Source of the DNA: Vermiculatibacterium agrestimuris
GTDB taxonomy: Bacteria; Bacillota; Clostridia; Oscillospirales; Oscillospiraceae
Length of the DNA: 64,000 nucleotides
Assembly: GCF_943193085.1 (NCBI RefSeq)
Contig: NZ_CALPCU010000010.1
Location: 1-64,000, forward strand
Direction of reading: 5' to 3'
Numbering within the stretch: the first letter of the stretch is position 1; each line of letters opens with the position of its first letter. The translations under genes were made by a program, and so were the position numbers. The notes beneath the pieces are model-generated. The model was not told where the DNA came from. It ran no database searches and saw nothing but the letters and a program-made list of their open reading frames with translations. Below are positions 50,914 through 60,278 of this stretch, one piece after another.

Positions 50914-51789
50914 TCAGCAATGCTGAATATTCTTGGGAAACTCCACCTTGGGGAACCAGGGATATACCTCCGGCATATCGGTAACGGGGCTCATGGTGAA
51001 CTGGGGCGAGCGCTTCTCCATGAAGGCCAGCGCCCCCTCCTGGGCGTCAGCGGCGTTTGCCACATAGTAGAAGCAGGACGACTCCAGCTTGTGGGCCGTC
51101 ATGGGGTGGCGCTCCCCAGCACACTGGTAGAGCATCTGCCTGCACAGGGCGATGGACACCGGCGCGGTATTGTCCCGGATCTCACAGGCCACCTCCCAGG
51201 CCCGCGCGTACACCTGCTCCTGGGGGACTACCTCGCTTGCCAGGCCGATGCACAGCGCCTCCTGCGCGGTGATGATCCTGCCCGTCATGACCAGCTCCAC
51301 AGCCTTGCTCAGTCCCACGATCTTCGGCAAAAACCAGCTGGAGCAGGCCTCGTTCATAAACCCGCGCCGGGCGAACACAAAGCCGATCTTGGCCTGGTCG
51401 GAGAAGATCCGGATATCCATGGGCAGGGTCATGGTGATGCCGATGCCCACGGCGGAGCCGTTGATGGCGCCAATCACGGGCTTGCGCATCTCAAAGATGC
51501 GCAGCGCGTTGGTGCCGCCGGTGTCCCGGGCGTTGCAGGGCCCCTCCTTGGAAAAGTCGAAGGGATCCTTGATAGTGAGGTCGAAGCCGGCGCAGTAGGT
51601 GGGCTTTTTACAGCCCTCGGCCCCGGTGAAGATGACGACCCGGACTTCGTCGTCAAGATCCGCCAGATCCAGCGCTCTGTTGATCTCCCCGCACATCTGG
51701 TTGTTGTAGGAATTCATATTGTCGGGCCGGTTCAGAGTGATGGTGGCGATGCGCTCCCTCACCTCATACTTGATAAGCTCAAAATCCAT
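50914..51789 (-). CDS. Crotonase-superfamily protein with atypical active site
   Basis: This 291-residue protein has the enoyl-CoA hydratase/isomerase fold (IATITLNRPDNMNSY, CAGFDLT oxyanion hole, KPVIGAINGSAVGIG). The place of the first catalytic glutamate (GGGxELA in hydratases) reads GIGITMT, and that of the second (QPE) reads FVFARRG; a glutamate follows in RRGFMNEACSSWFL, as in a subgroup of crotonases. Hydration is therefore not certain; isomerase, hydrolase or lyase activity is possible. The C-terminus is extended by about 30 residues. Last gene of the block, 24 bases after the acyl-CoA dehydrogenase gene. Confidence 0.88.
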   Translation of the reverse strand: MDFELIKYEVRERIATITLNRPDNMNSYNNQMCGEINRALDLADLDDEVRVVIFTGAEGCKKPTYCAGFDLTIKDPFDFSKEGPCNARDTGGTNALRIFEMRKPVIGAINGSAVGIGITMTLPMDIRIFSDQAKIGFVFARRGFMNEACSSWFLPKIVGLSKAVELVMTGRIITAQEALCIGLASEVVPQEQVYARAWEVACEIRDNTAPVSIALCRQMLYQCAGERHPMTAHKLESSCFYYVANAADAQEGALAFMEKRSPQFTMSPVTDMPEVYPWFPKVEFPKNIQHC

Positions 51790-51813
51790 ACGAGACCTAA
51801 CTCCCCTTTCCGC

Positions 51814-52956
51814 TTATTTTCCCAGCAGACTTCTGGCCACGACGATCCGCTGGATCTGGTTGGTGCCCTCCACGATCTGGAATATCTTCGCGTCCCGGAA
51901 CAGCTTCTCCACCGGGTACTCCTTCATGTATCCATAGCCGCCAAAAAGCTGCACCGCGTCGGTGCAGACCTTCATGGCCGTGTCGGTGGCCACGCACTTG
52001 GCGATGGAGCCGTTCACCGTGACGCTCTGGCCCTGGTCGATCAGCTCCGCCACATGGTAGGTCAGGCACCTGGCCGCCTCCACCTGCATCTCCATGTCCG
52101 CCAGCATCCACTGAATGCCCTGGTTGGCGGCAATGGGCTTTCCGAACTGCTGCCGCTGCTGGACGTACTTCACCGCCTCAGCCAGCGCCCGCTGGGCAAG
52201 ACCCACCGCCTCGGCGCCGATATAGGGCCGACCATGATCCAGGGCGTACATGGCCATCTTGAAGCCGTTGCCCTCGCCGCCGACGATGGCCTCCGCCGGG
52301 ACTTCCACATTGTCAAAGACCAGCTCCACGGTGTTGGAGGTACGGAAGCCGCACTTATTCTCCTCCTTGCCCACGGAGAGGCCCTTCGTCCCTCTCTCCA
52401 CCAGGAAGGCCGTCAGGCCCTTGCTGCCCTTGGAGCGGTCTGTGGAGGCGATGACCAAAAACAGTTTGGCATAGCCGCCGTTGGTGATAAACACCTTATT
52501 GCCGTTCAGGACATAGCCGTCTCCCTTTTTTACCGCTGTGGTTCTGGCGGCCCCGGAGTCGGAGCCCGCGCCGGGCTCCGTCAGGCAGAAAGAGGCCAGC
52601 CCCCCCTCCTCAAAAATTTTCTGGCGCACGACGGCCCGCTGGGCGTCGGTGCCGTATTTCATCACCGGCGCGATGGCCGTTCCGGTGACGGAGTAGGCGC
52701 AGGCCACGCCCATATCGTGCTTCGCCAGCTCCTCGAAGGCCACGCAGGCGGCCTTGGTGGACAGGCCCGCGCCGCCCCATTCCTCCGGGAAATTCAGGCT
52801 TTGAAGGCCCATCTCCAGTCCGGTGTCCACCACCGCCGCCGGAAACTCGCCCTTCTCGTCAAATTCAGCGATGACCGGATCTATCGACTGCTCGCCAAAC
52901 TGCTTTGCCAGTGCGATCATGTCCTGCTCTTCCTCTGTGTACAGATGAAATGCCAT
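51814..52956 (-). CDS. Acyl-CoA dehydrogenase (first copy)
   Basis: This 380-residue flavoenzyme has the ACAD pattern: LTEPGAGSDSGAART (FAD site), GNKVFITNGG, QLFGGYGYMKEYPVEKLFRDAKI and the catalytic glutamate in QIVEGTNQIQR near residue 360. It would oxidise an acyl-CoA or, in anaerobes, reduce a 2-enoyl-CoA. No etfAB is in the window, so the electron partner is encoded elsewhere. AGGAGGG precedes the ATG. 20 bases after the second copy. Confidence 0.95.
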   Translation of the reverse strand: MAFHLYTEEEQDMIALAKQFGEQSIDPVIAEFDEKGEFPAAVVDTGLEMGLQSLNFPEEWGGAGLSTKAACVAFEELAKHDMGVACAYSVTGTAIAPVMKYGTDAQRAVVRQKIFEEGGLASFCLTEPGAGSDSGAARTTAVKKGDGYVLNGNKVFITNGGYAKLFLVIASTDRSKGSKGLTAFLVERGTKGLSVGKEENKCGFRTSNTVELVFDNVEVPAEAIVGGEGNGFKMAMYALDHGRPYIGAEAVGLAQRALAEAVKYVQQRQQFGKPIAANQGIQWMLADMEMQVEAARCLTYHVAELIDQGQSVTVNGSIAKCVATDTAMKVCTDAVQLFGGYGYMKEYPVEKLFRDAKIFQIVEGTNQIQRIVVARSLLGK

Positions 52957-52976
52957 ATCAGAGATCCCTCCTATTC

Positions 52977-54137
52977 TCAGTCTTCAATGAGACTGGCGTC
53001 TTTTTTGAGGATGTAGCCGCCGGAGATCAATCTCTGGACGTCCGCGTTTCCTTCGATATTGGGGAAAATAACAGAATCCCTGAGATAGCGCTCGATGTTG
53101 TACTCCTCCATGCCACCATACGCGCCGAAGGAGTTGACGCACATTTGGATGGTCTGGTTGGACAGATCCGCAATATAACCCTTCGCCAGGGCGGTGGCCG
53201 CCTGCACCCGCCGCATGTCCCCCGTCAACCGCTCGGCGTCCTCCGCCGCGCGGTAGAGCATCAGCTTCATGGACAGGGTGTTGGCCGCGATGGCGGAGGT
53301 TCTGAGCTGTACTGTGGGGAACTTTGAGATGGACGTTCCCCGGTGCATCTTCTCCATGATATACTTTCTCGTCAGGTCATAGGCGCCCTCGGCAGCGCCG
53401 GCGAAGACGGCGGCGAAGGCCAGCTTTCCAATGGCGGTGGTGCCAAGGAGTAGGCCGAAACCCTCCTTCTCGCCGCCCAAAATGTCCGCCTCCTCCACCT
53501 CCACGTCGTCAAGGAACACATCGTAGACATGGGAGCCGTGGAAGCCGATCTTCTCCCACGGGGTGGAGATGGAGTAGCCCTTGCAGAACTTTTTCACCAG
53601 ATACGCGGTGCAGGTATCCTCCCCCGCGTCTCTGGCCACCACAACGATGGTCCCCTCGTGGGCCGCGTTGGAGATAAACCGCTTTACGCCATTGATGTAG
53701 ATCTTGCCATCCCTCCGCTTGGCCGTTGTGGTCAGCTGCTTGGGGTCGGAGCCGGTTCCCGACTCGGTAAAGGCCAGCGAGCCGATATCCTTTCCCGCGC
53801 ACATGTCCGGAAGATACTTTTTCTTTTGCTCCGGCGTGCCGAACAGGGCAATTGCGTCCATGGGGAGATAGCACACGGTCAGCAGCTTTGCCGCGGAGGG
53901 GGACACCTTCGCCAGCTCCTCGATGCAGATGGCCTCTGCCAGCAGTCCCGCCTCCAGGCCCCCGTACTCTTCCCCATAAGGGACTCCCATCAGGCCCAGC
54001 TCCGCCATCGCATCGATCAGATCCTGGGGGAATTTTTCCGCGTGCTCGATCTCGTTCACTCTCGGGGCCAGCATGCTCTGGGCAAATTCTCTGGCCGTGC
54101 TTCTGACCGCTTCCTGCAGTTCTGTCAGCTCAAACAT
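52977..54137 (-). CDS. Acyl-CoA dehydrogenase (second copy)
   Basis: This 386-residue ACAD has FTESGTGSDPKQLTT, KRFISNAAHEGTIVV and NSFGAYGGMEEYNIERYLRDS, with the catalytic glutamate in NIEGNADVQR. The sequence is well apart from the neighbouring copy, so the pair is not a recent duplication and may act as a complex or on successive substrates. ATG at 54137 follows AAAGGA; the open frame upstream runs antisense-like through the activator gene end and is not used. Confidence 0.94.
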   Translation of the reverse strand: MFELTELQEAVRSTAREFAQSMLAPRVNEIEHAEKFPQDLIDAMAELGLMGVPYGEEYGGLEAGLLAEAICIEELAKVSPSAAKLLTVCYLPMDAIALFGTPEQKKKYLPDMCAGKDIGSLAFTESGTGSDPKQLTTTAKRRDGKIYINGVKRFISNAAHEGTIVVVARDAGEDTCTAYLVKKFCKGYSISTPWEKIGFHGSHVYDVFLDDVEVEEADILGGEKEGFGLLLGTTAIGKLAFAAVFAGAAEGAYDLTRKYIMEKMHRGTSISKFPTVQLRTSAIAANTLSMKLMLYRAAEDAERLTGDMRRVQAATALAKGYIADLSNQTIQMCVNSFGAYGGMEEYNIERYLRDSVIFPNIEGNADVQRLISGGYILKKDASLIED

Positions 54138-54225
54138 CTTTCCATTCCTTTCCTGCAAATTATTTTCCGCTCCATAGAGGGACGGCCCTTGTCCGCCGGC
54201 CCTTCCATCCTTTTTTGCGGCGGGG

Positions 54226-54999
54226 TCAGACCAGCCCGCCCGCCAGCAGCGCGGCGCCCAGCGCGCCGATGAGCTGGGGTCGCTGCGGCAGATACACCGG
54301 CTGTCCGAAGTGCCGCTCCATGGCCCTGACAAGGCCCAGGTTGCGCCCGCCGCCACCGGTGAGCGCCACCTGGGGCCTGACCCCCACCCTCTTTGCCAGG
54401 CCGTAGATCTTTCTGGCCACTGAGTCGTGGATCCCCGCCACCATATCCTCGATGGCGTGGCCCTGGGAGAGCTTGGAGATAACCTCCGACTCGGCAAACA
54501 CGGTGCAGGTGTTGCTGATCTGACAGGCCTCCTTCGCCCTGGCGTCGTACTCCTCTAGCTCCGACAGGTCGATGTTCATGATTCTGCACATCACCTCAAG
54601 GAACCTTCCGGTGCCCGCCGCGCACTTGTCGTTCATGGCGAACTCCTCGATCCTGCCGCCGTCGTCCACACGGATGACCTTCAGATCCTGGCCGCCCACG
54701 TCCACGATCGTTCTGACCTGAGGGAGGCAGCTGTGCAGTCCCTTTGCGTGGCAGGTGATCTCGCTGACCTGCTCGTCCGCCCCCTCGCAGAGGAATCTGC
54801 CGTAGCCCGTGGCCACCATGCGACGGCGCTCCTCCCTTCCGCAGCCCAGCTTTTCATACAGCCGCTCCACCGCCTTTACGTCCGCCCGCGTTCCGGCGCC
54901 GGAGGGCACGAGGACTTCGGACAATACCCGCCCCTGCCCGTCCACCGCGACGCACTTGGTCGTCGTAGAACCGATGTCGATCCCCACATAGTGCTCCAT
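54226..54999 (-). CDS. 2-hydroxyacyl-CoA dehydratase activator (BcrA/BadF/HgdC ATPase)
   Basis: This 257-residue protein has the ASKHA ATPase motifs (GIDIGSTTTKCVAVD, DVGGQDLKVI, LTGGGGRN) and the two cysteines that hold the [4Fe-4S] cluster at the dimer interface: C126 in NDKCAAGTGRF and C165 in SNTCTVFAESEV. It drives one low-potential electron into the dehydratase at the cost of ATP. The size matches HgdC, HadI and FldI. AGGAGG precedes the ATG; it follows the two dehydratase subunit genes by 24 bases. Confidence 0.95.
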   Translation of the reverse strand: MEHYVGIDIGSTTTKCVAVDGQGRVLSEVLVPSGAGTRADVKAVERLYEKLGCGREERRRMVATGYGRFLCEGADEQVSEITCHAKGLHSCLPQVRTIVDVGGQDLKVIRVDDGGRIEEFAMNDKCAAGTGRFLEVMCRIMNIDLSELEEYDARAKEACQISNTCTVFAESEVISKLSQGHAIEDMVAGIHDSVARKIYGLAKRVGVRPQVALTGGGGRNLGLVRAMERHFGQPVYLPQRPQLIGALGAALLAGGLV

Positions 55000-55023
55000 C
55001 TTCCTCTTCCTCCTATGACCGTG

Positions 55024-56160
55024 TTACCGCCTCCCCCGGATCTTTTCTCCGAAGGCCTGCAGCCGGGTATGTATCCCGCCGAAGGACTGCATGACCTGCT
55101 CGATCTCCAGGTTCAAAACGGGGAGCCCGGCCGCCTCGGCCGCCGCCTTGACCCACGGATAGTCGTATTCGTCCGTGTCGCAGAACTTCATGGTAGAAAA
55201 CAGCACCGCCTCCGCGCCGGCGGCCCTGCACGCCTCCACCACCACGTCGCAGCGCTCCTTTTTGGGGTCGTAGAGGAAGGCCTCCCCCCGAATCTGCTGG
55301 ATCTGCCGGGCCAGCCGCTCGATCTGGGAAGTCCCCTCGGGGATCCTGTAGCGCAGCTGCCGGGTCTCCTGGGCCAGTTCGTCGCCCACAAGGGCGAAGC
55401 CCTGCTCGTCCAGGATGTCCAGGATCTCCGCCGGCTCCAGCATAACGCCGCAGGCATAGAGGCGCACGCCCCGGAATTCAGGCGCAGGCGCCGCCTCCAG
55501 CTCCCGGTTCAGCGCCTCCACCAGCTCCAGGTGCCGTTGCCTGTCCATGTAGAGTCTGGACTTAATCACATCGTGCCGCTGCCGGTTAGTGAGGATGCCC
55601 GGCTTTTCCGCCAGGAGCTCTGTAAAGCGCGCCGTCGCCTCCCGATCCCGCTCGCACAGCGCGATAGCCTGCTCCAACGCCTTTTCGGTGATGACCATCC
55701 CGGTGAGCTCCTCGATCTGCTCCTTCGCCCGGGTAAATTCCCGCACCATGTACTCCACGGCGCACTCCAGACGATAGTTCTGGGGATGCTTGATGAAGAT
55801 GGGCTTCAGCTCAGGGGCGGAGAGCTGGACCGTCTGGGTCAGGCACTTCAGGGTATCGCACAGGCTGGTGAGCATGATCCCGTCCAATTCACGGTACATC
55901 CCCCTGGCGGACAGCTCCGTGATGGACTGCACAACGGAGCAGGCGAAGGGCGGGTAATACTCCGCCGCCTCGTACAGCTCCAGCTTTTCCGCCCCCCAGA
56001 CGCCCACCGGGAAGGCCCCCGCCGCGATCACCAACTCATCCGGGACAAAAACCGGCCCGCAGCCGATCACCTTGACCCCCGCGGCCTTTTTGGCGCGGAC
56101 GGTCTCCCTGATATGGGCAAGGGCATACTGCATCTCCTGTATGATCTCTGTCCGTTTCAT
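55024..56160 (-). CDS. 2-hydroxyacyl-CoA dehydratase, smaller subunit
   Basis: This 378-residue HgdB/FldC-like protein has cysteines in VIGCGPVFVP, PPFACSVVQS, SLCDTLKCL and MKFCDTDEYDYPW, which fit the Fe-S ligands of the beta subunit. With the larger subunit it forms the [4Fe-4S] component that removes water from an (R)-2-hydroxyacyl-CoA by a ketyl-radical route. Length matches HadC/FldC (about 375). The ATG is two bases after the stop of the larger subunit gene, with GAGAGG before it. Confidence 0.93.
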   Translation of the reverse strand: MKRTEIIQEMQYALAHIRETVRAKKAAGVKVIGCGPVFVPDELVIAAGAFPVGVWGAEKLELYEAAEYYPPFACSVVQSITELSARGMYRELDGIMLTSLCDTLKCLTQTVQLSAPELKPIFIKHPQNYRLECAVEYMVREFTRAKEQIEELTGMVITEKALEQAIALCERDREATARFTELLAEKPGILTNRQRHDVIKSRLYMDRQRHLELVEALNRELEAAPAPEFRGVRLYACGVMLEPAEILDILDEQGFALVGDELAQETRQLRYRIPEGTSQIERLARQIQQIRGEAFLYDPKKERCDVVVEACRAAGAEAVLFSTMKFCDTDEYDYPWVKAAAEAAGLPVLNLEIEQVMQSFGGIHTRLQAFGEKIRGRR

Positions 56161-56162
56161 CT

Positions 56163-57380
56163 TTACCTCTCACCCGCCTTTGGCTGGCCTTCCATGGTCT
56201 CCCGCAGTGCCTGGACTCTCGTCTCAAACTGGGCGGGACTGAAGCCGTTGGGATCCGTCTGGTCACCGTCAAATGTCACGTAGGGCTTGTGATTTCTCTC
56301 ATATACCGCCTTCCGCACCGCCGGCTGCATGAAGGACAGGATCTTGCAGCTGCGGTTGACGTGGTACAGCGCGCCGTCACAGTGGGCGCACTCCATGATC
56401 CCGCACCTGACGTCCACCTGCCGCTGAAGGCTGCCGATGGGCGGCCTGTTGGCGTACGCCCGGGCAAGGGATCGGATGTCGTCCTGGGCATAATCCACGC
56501 ACCACTCCGAGGGGTAGAAGGAGCCGGTCAAGACCATGTCGTTGGCCTGCAGGGTCTTGTAGGTCGTTCCCAGATAGGGCCATACGGCGATCCCCTCCCA
56601 CATGATGCGGTGCTTCTGCTCGCCTTTAAATTGGCTTTCTCCTTTTTGGAGCAGCTCCTCCATCTCTTCAGAGATCAGGTCGTAGTAGTCCGCCGTGGTC
56701 TCTTTCCCCCGGCAGCAGACGGCGAGAACCATGTAATTGAACATGTTGAACCCGTTCATGGGGCTCGGCATCCGCTGCACATAGTCCGTCGCCCGCTTCC
56801 AGGACGCGGCCACCCTCCGGGAGGTCTTCATCACCCGGGAGAACTTCTCATAGTCAAAGGGCTTGCCGCAAAACTCCTCCAGCCGGCGGATCATATCCTG
56901 GAACTGCCCCACGATGTAGTCCACATCGCTCTCCGTCGCGTCATACTCCGGCTGGAAGGGCGTGTCGATGAGGATATAGGGGACATTCAGCCGTTTGGCG
57001 GTATTTTCAAACCACTTCACGCACAGGCCGCAGATGTTGGTGCAGTTCAGGATGATGTCCGGCCTGGGAATGTTGGAGACGTCACTGTCGAAATCCTCCT
57101 GATAACCCAGACCCAGCCTTGTATAGGAGCACAGGTCGCTGGAATACCCCAGCTCCTCACAGCGATCCAAATAGGGCGTCACGCCCTTTTTCGCCCCCAG
57201 AACTGCCGCCAGATTCTCCGGATATGCCGCCTGGATGTCCATGGCCTCCAGAAACTCTTGGGGAAACAGGCCGTTGACCCAGGCGACCTTCTGCCCCCGC
57301 TCGTGGGCTTTGAAAAGGGAGTCCATATATTCCGCCTGCAGCTTTTCCAGCATCTGCTTGGAATTCATTTTTTCTTCCAC
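56163..57380 (-). CDS. 2-hydroxyacyl-CoA dehydratase, larger subunit
   Basis: This 405-residue protein is of the HgdA/HadB/FldB type with NCTNICGLCVKWFENTAK (cluster cysteines), SDLCSYTRLGLGY, and WCVDYAQDD and CGIMECAHCDGAL elements. It is the alpha partner of the 378-residue subunit. A GTG at 57380 is taken as start because AGAGGA lies nine bases upstream; an ATG four codons later is possible. The sigma-54-type regulator gene is 37 bases upstream. Confidence 0.93.
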   Translation of the reverse strand: MEEKMNSKQMLEKLQAEYMDSLFKAHERGQKVAWVNGLFPQEFLEAMDIQAAYPENLAAVLGAKKGVTPYLDRCEELGYSSDLCSYTRLGLGYQEDFDSDVSNIPRPDIILNCTNICGLCVKWFENTAKRLNVPYILIDTPFQPEYDATESDVDYIVGQFQDMIRRLEEFCGKPFDYEKFSRVMKTSRRVAASWKRATDYVQRMPSPMNGFNMFNYMVLAVCCRGKETTADYYDLISEEMEELLQKGESQFKGEQKHRIMWEGIAVWPYLGTTYKTLQANDMVLTGSFYPSEWCVDYAQDDIRSLARAYANRPPIGSLQRQVDVRCGIMECAHCDGALYHVNRSCKILSFMQPAVRKAVYERNHKPYVTFDGDQTDPNGFSPAQFETRVQALRETMEGQPKAGER

Positions 57381-57417
57381 TATATTTCATCCTCTATGAA
57401 TTAGGATCCGGCTTCCA

Positions 57418-59412
57418 TCACGGCTCTTCCGGTTCGATTCCATATTTTCCGATCCATTTATAGAGCGTTTTTCTCGACATGCCCAGGGCCGCCGCGGCCT
57501 TGGATTTATTCCCGGCGTATTTTTTGAGCATGCTGGCGATCTCCGCCTTGCCGGGGCCACCCACGCTTTTTTCCTCCGGCTCGCGCACCTGCCGGATCTC
57601 CTTTTCGGCGGCGGCGCTCTGGTCGATGCCCGTCATCGCCAGATAGGCCTCGATGTGCTCCAGAGTGATGACCGAGGGAGAGTAGATCTGGACGATGCCC
57701 TCGACAAAATTCTGAAGCTCTCTTACATTTCCCCTCCACCGCAGCGTCTCCATATACTGCAGCGCCTCTGGCGACAGCTTAGGGGGCGCCAGGTGGATGC
57801 GGTTGGACACCCGCTCGATGAAGTGGTTGGCCAGCAGACCGATATCCTCTCTGCGCTCCCGCAGAGGGGAGATATTGAGCACGAATGTGGCAAGCCGGAA
57901 GTACAGATCCTCCCGGAAGCCCTTATTCTCCACCAGGTTCATAATGTCCTCGTTGGTGGCCGCGATGATCCTCACGTTCACGGAGATCTCCCGGTTTCCG
58001 CCCAGCTTGGTGAAGCGCTTTGTCTCGATGGCCCGTAGCAGGATCGCCTGCAAGTCCAGCGGCAGCGTGCCGATCTCGTCCAGAAACAGCGTGCCGTTGT
58101 TGGCCAGCTCCATCTTGCCGATGCTGCCGCTCTTTTTGGAGCCGGTAAAGGCGCCCGCCTCGTAGCCGAACAGCTCGCTGACCATCAGGTCCTTGGGAAA
58201 GGTCGCGCAGTTGATGGCGATGAAGGGGCCGTTTTTCCGGTCTGAGGCATTGTGGATGGCCTGGGCGAAAATGTCCTTGCCGCAGCCGGACTCGCCCAGG
58301 ATCAGGACGTTGTTGTCGAATTCCGCGTACCGCTTGGCCAACTTGATGGCCTTTTTGATGTTCACGCTCTGCCCCACGATGCTGTTAAAGTTCAGAAGGG
58401 CGTTGTTTCCCAGATAGCGGGAGAAGAAGGTGCTGATCTTCTCCTCGTTGGAGATAAAGAATCGGATTCCCTCATAGCCCACCTTCGACTGCCGATACAC
58501 CTCCGTGGAGACGGAGTATTGATTGGTCACGCCGTTGACCGTGATGGGAATGTCCAGGTTCCTGACGTGCTTGATATTGTTTACGATATCCCACAGCTGC
58601 TGGTTGGACGGCAGCGGATCGAAGATCTCGTAGGCACTCTGGAACACCAGATCCCGGTAGGGGATCCCCAGCACGTTGAAGATGTTGGAATTGTGGTACA
58701 GGGTATAGGGCTTCCGGGTACTCCTGTCAATGTCGATACAGATATAGCCCGTGGTGTCTGTCATATAAAAGCGGTAAAAGGTGTCCACCATATCGATGTG
58801 CAGACAGATCTCCTTACAGATGGAGATCACAGTGGGTAGATAATCGCCACCGTACTGGGTCTTGGGCATGATGATGCCTACGCCCCCAAGCAGATTCATC
58901 TTGCCGAACTGTTCCTCGGAATTGTCCTCCAAAATGCAGGGGGCAAAATACATATCCGCGTCGGAGAACATATCAAGATAGTGCTCCTCCCCGCTGGTCG
59001 TATAGGACTCCATGATCGCCAGGCCGATGGAAAAGGCCGTGACTCCGGCGGACTCCGCGCTCAGCAGCGTCCCCTCCTCCACGTCCTTTTCCTGAAGCCA
59101 CTGCCGGATCTCCGGATCGCAGTAGAGCTTCAGGATGGTTCCCGCCGCATCCACCAAAACATAGGCCAGCGGCCTTTTGGTGTAGTGCAGCACCGCCTGG
59201 ATCACCCGGTTGCTGTAGGCGTACATTGCCTTGGTCTTCCGCTTGGTCTCTCTCTGCTCCTCCTCGCTGGCGTGCAGCAGCTTTTTTGCGCCTGGACTGA
59301 GCTCCCGCCGGATGCAGTCCAGCCAGGCGTTTTTCAGCAGCGTGGAATCAAATTTTCGGGCTTTTTCCCCCAAATCCGTCCACCGCTTTTTTGCCCGTTC
59401 CTCTCGCTCCAT
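57418..59412 (-). CDS. Sigma-54-dependent transcriptional activator
   Basis: This 664-residue protein has an N-terminal sensory part of about 340 residues (GAF- and PAS-like regions), an AAA+ activator domain with Walker A GESGCGKD (373-380), the sigma-54 contact loop GAFTGS (420-425) and Walker B NGTLFLDEIG, and a C-terminal Fis-type HTH (about 620-655; KSKAAAALGMSRKTLYKWI). The common forms are GESGTGKE and GAFTGA. No membrane segment or receiver is present, so it probably senses a soluble metabolite, perhaps an acyl-CoA of the pathway. It sits inside the block it most likely controls. Confidence 0.93.
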   Translation of the reverse strand: MEREERAKKRWTDLGEKARKFDSTLLKNAWLDCIRRELSPGAKKLLHASEEEQRETKRKTKAMYAYSNRVIQAVLHYTKRPLAYVLVDAAGTILKLYCDPEIRQWLQEKDVEEGTLLSAESAGVTAFSIGLAIMESYTTSGEEHYLDMFSDADMYFAPCILEDNSEEQFGKMNLLGGVGIIMPKTQYGGDYLPTVISICKEICLHIDMVDTFYRFYMTDTTGYICIDIDRSTRKPYTLYHNSNIFNVLGIPYRDLVFQSAYEIFDPLPSNQQLWDIVNNIKHVRNLDIPITVNGVTNQYSVSTEVYRQSKVGYEGIRFFISNEEKISTFFSRYLGNNALLNFNSIVGQSVNIKKAIKLAKRYAEFDNNVLILGESGCGKDIFAQAIHNASDRKNGPFIAINCATFPKDLMVSELFGYEAGAFTGSKKSGSIGKMELANNGTLFLDEIGTLPLDLQAILLRAIETKRFTKLGGNREISVNVRIIAATNEDIMNLVENKGFREDLYFRLATFVLNISPLRERREDIGLLANHFIERVSNRIHLAPPKLSPEALQYMETLRWRGNVRELQNFVEGIVQIYSPSVITLEHIEAYLAMTGIDQSAAAEKEIRQVREPEEKSVGGPGKAEIASMLKKYAGNKSKAAAALGMSRKTLYKWIGKYGIEPEEP

Positions 59413-59462
59413 AGCCTACCACCTTTCCCGGCCGTCTGTATGTTCCTCTTCGGCCCGTCCGC

Positions 59463-60242
59463 TCAGCGGTTGATAAACACCGCCTTTTTCTTCTCGTGAA
59501 AGGCCTCGACCCCCAGCCTCAGGTCTTCTGTGACCGCGCACAGGGCCGCCATTTCCCGCTCCATTGCGAAGGCCTGAGGCAGGCTCATCTCAAGTCCGCA
59601 ATCCACTGCGATCTTGGAGTAGCGGATCGCAATGGGCGCCATATCGCAGATGCGCGCCATCATCCCCTCCGCCTCCTCCATCAGCCTGTCCGGCTCCACC
59701 ACCCGGTTCACCATGCCCAGCTCCCGGGCCTCCTCCGCGCTCAGGCGGCGGGCGGTGAACAGCAGTTCCTTGGCCACCGCCGGCCCCACCAGGCGGGCCA
59801 GACGCCAAGTCCCGCCGTAGCAGGCGTTCACCCCCAGCGTCACCTCCGGCTGGGCAAAGGTGGCCTGGGTGCTTGCGATGCGGATGTCACAGGCCATGGC
59901 CAGCTCATTTCCGCCGCCCAGGGCGTAGCCGTTGACCGCCGCGATCGTGGGGATCTCCAGGGAGGAGATGCGCCCCATCACCTGCTGGGCCTCTATGACC
60001 CCCCGGCGCTCCCCCTCGGCGTCTCCCACCGGGATCTCCGGGATGTCCGCCCCGGCCACAAAGCTCTTTCCCGCGCCGGTAATGATCAGCCCCCGGACGT
60101 CCCTCTGGGCCTCCAAGTCGTCCAGCGCCTCGTTCATCTCCCGCAGCGTCTGGTGGTTCAGGGCGTTCATGGCCTGGGGCCGGTTCATTGTCAGGATCGC
60201 GTATTTTTCCTTGTATTCGAAGATGATCGTTTCAAATTTCAT
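59463..60242 (-). CDS. Enoyl-CoA hydratase/isomerase (crotonase)
   Basis: This 259-residue crotonase keeps both usual glutamates (GGGNELAMACDIR and FAQPEVTLGVNACYGG) and the oxyanion-hole motif FVAGADI. It would hydrate a trans-2-enoyl-CoA to 3-hydroxyacyl-CoA. Not closely similar to the crotonase at the other end of the block. AAGGAG precedes the ATG. 36 bases downstream of the CoA-transferase gene. Confidence 0.93.
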   Translation of the reverse strand: MKFETIIFEYKEKYAILTMNRPQAMNALNHQTLREMNEALDDLEAQRDVRGLIITGAGKSFVAGADIPEIPVGDAEGERRGVIEAQQVMGRISSLEIPTIAAVNGYALGGGNELAMACDIRIASTQATFAQPEVTLGVNACYGGTWRLARLVGPAVAKELLFTARRLSAEEARELGMVNRVVEPDRLMEEAEGMMARICDMAPIAIRYSKIAVDCGLEMSLPQAFAMEREMAALCAVTEDLRLGVEAFHEKKKAVFINR

Positions 60243-60278
60243 GGGAATGTCACTCCTTACGCGGGGGGCTTGTCCCGT

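Noticed and set aside
51814..54137. Tandem duplication of acyl-CoA dehydrogenase
   Set aside because: The two proteins differ widely, including around the catalytic glutamate (EGTNQIQR versus EGNADVQR), so this is an old pair and not a recent duplicate.
54155..54168. GG-N10-GC sigma-54-like site before the second acyl-CoA dehydrogenase gene
   Set aside because: The start of transcription would fall six bases before the ATG, beyond the ribosome binding site, and the -24 half lacks the GGCAC context.
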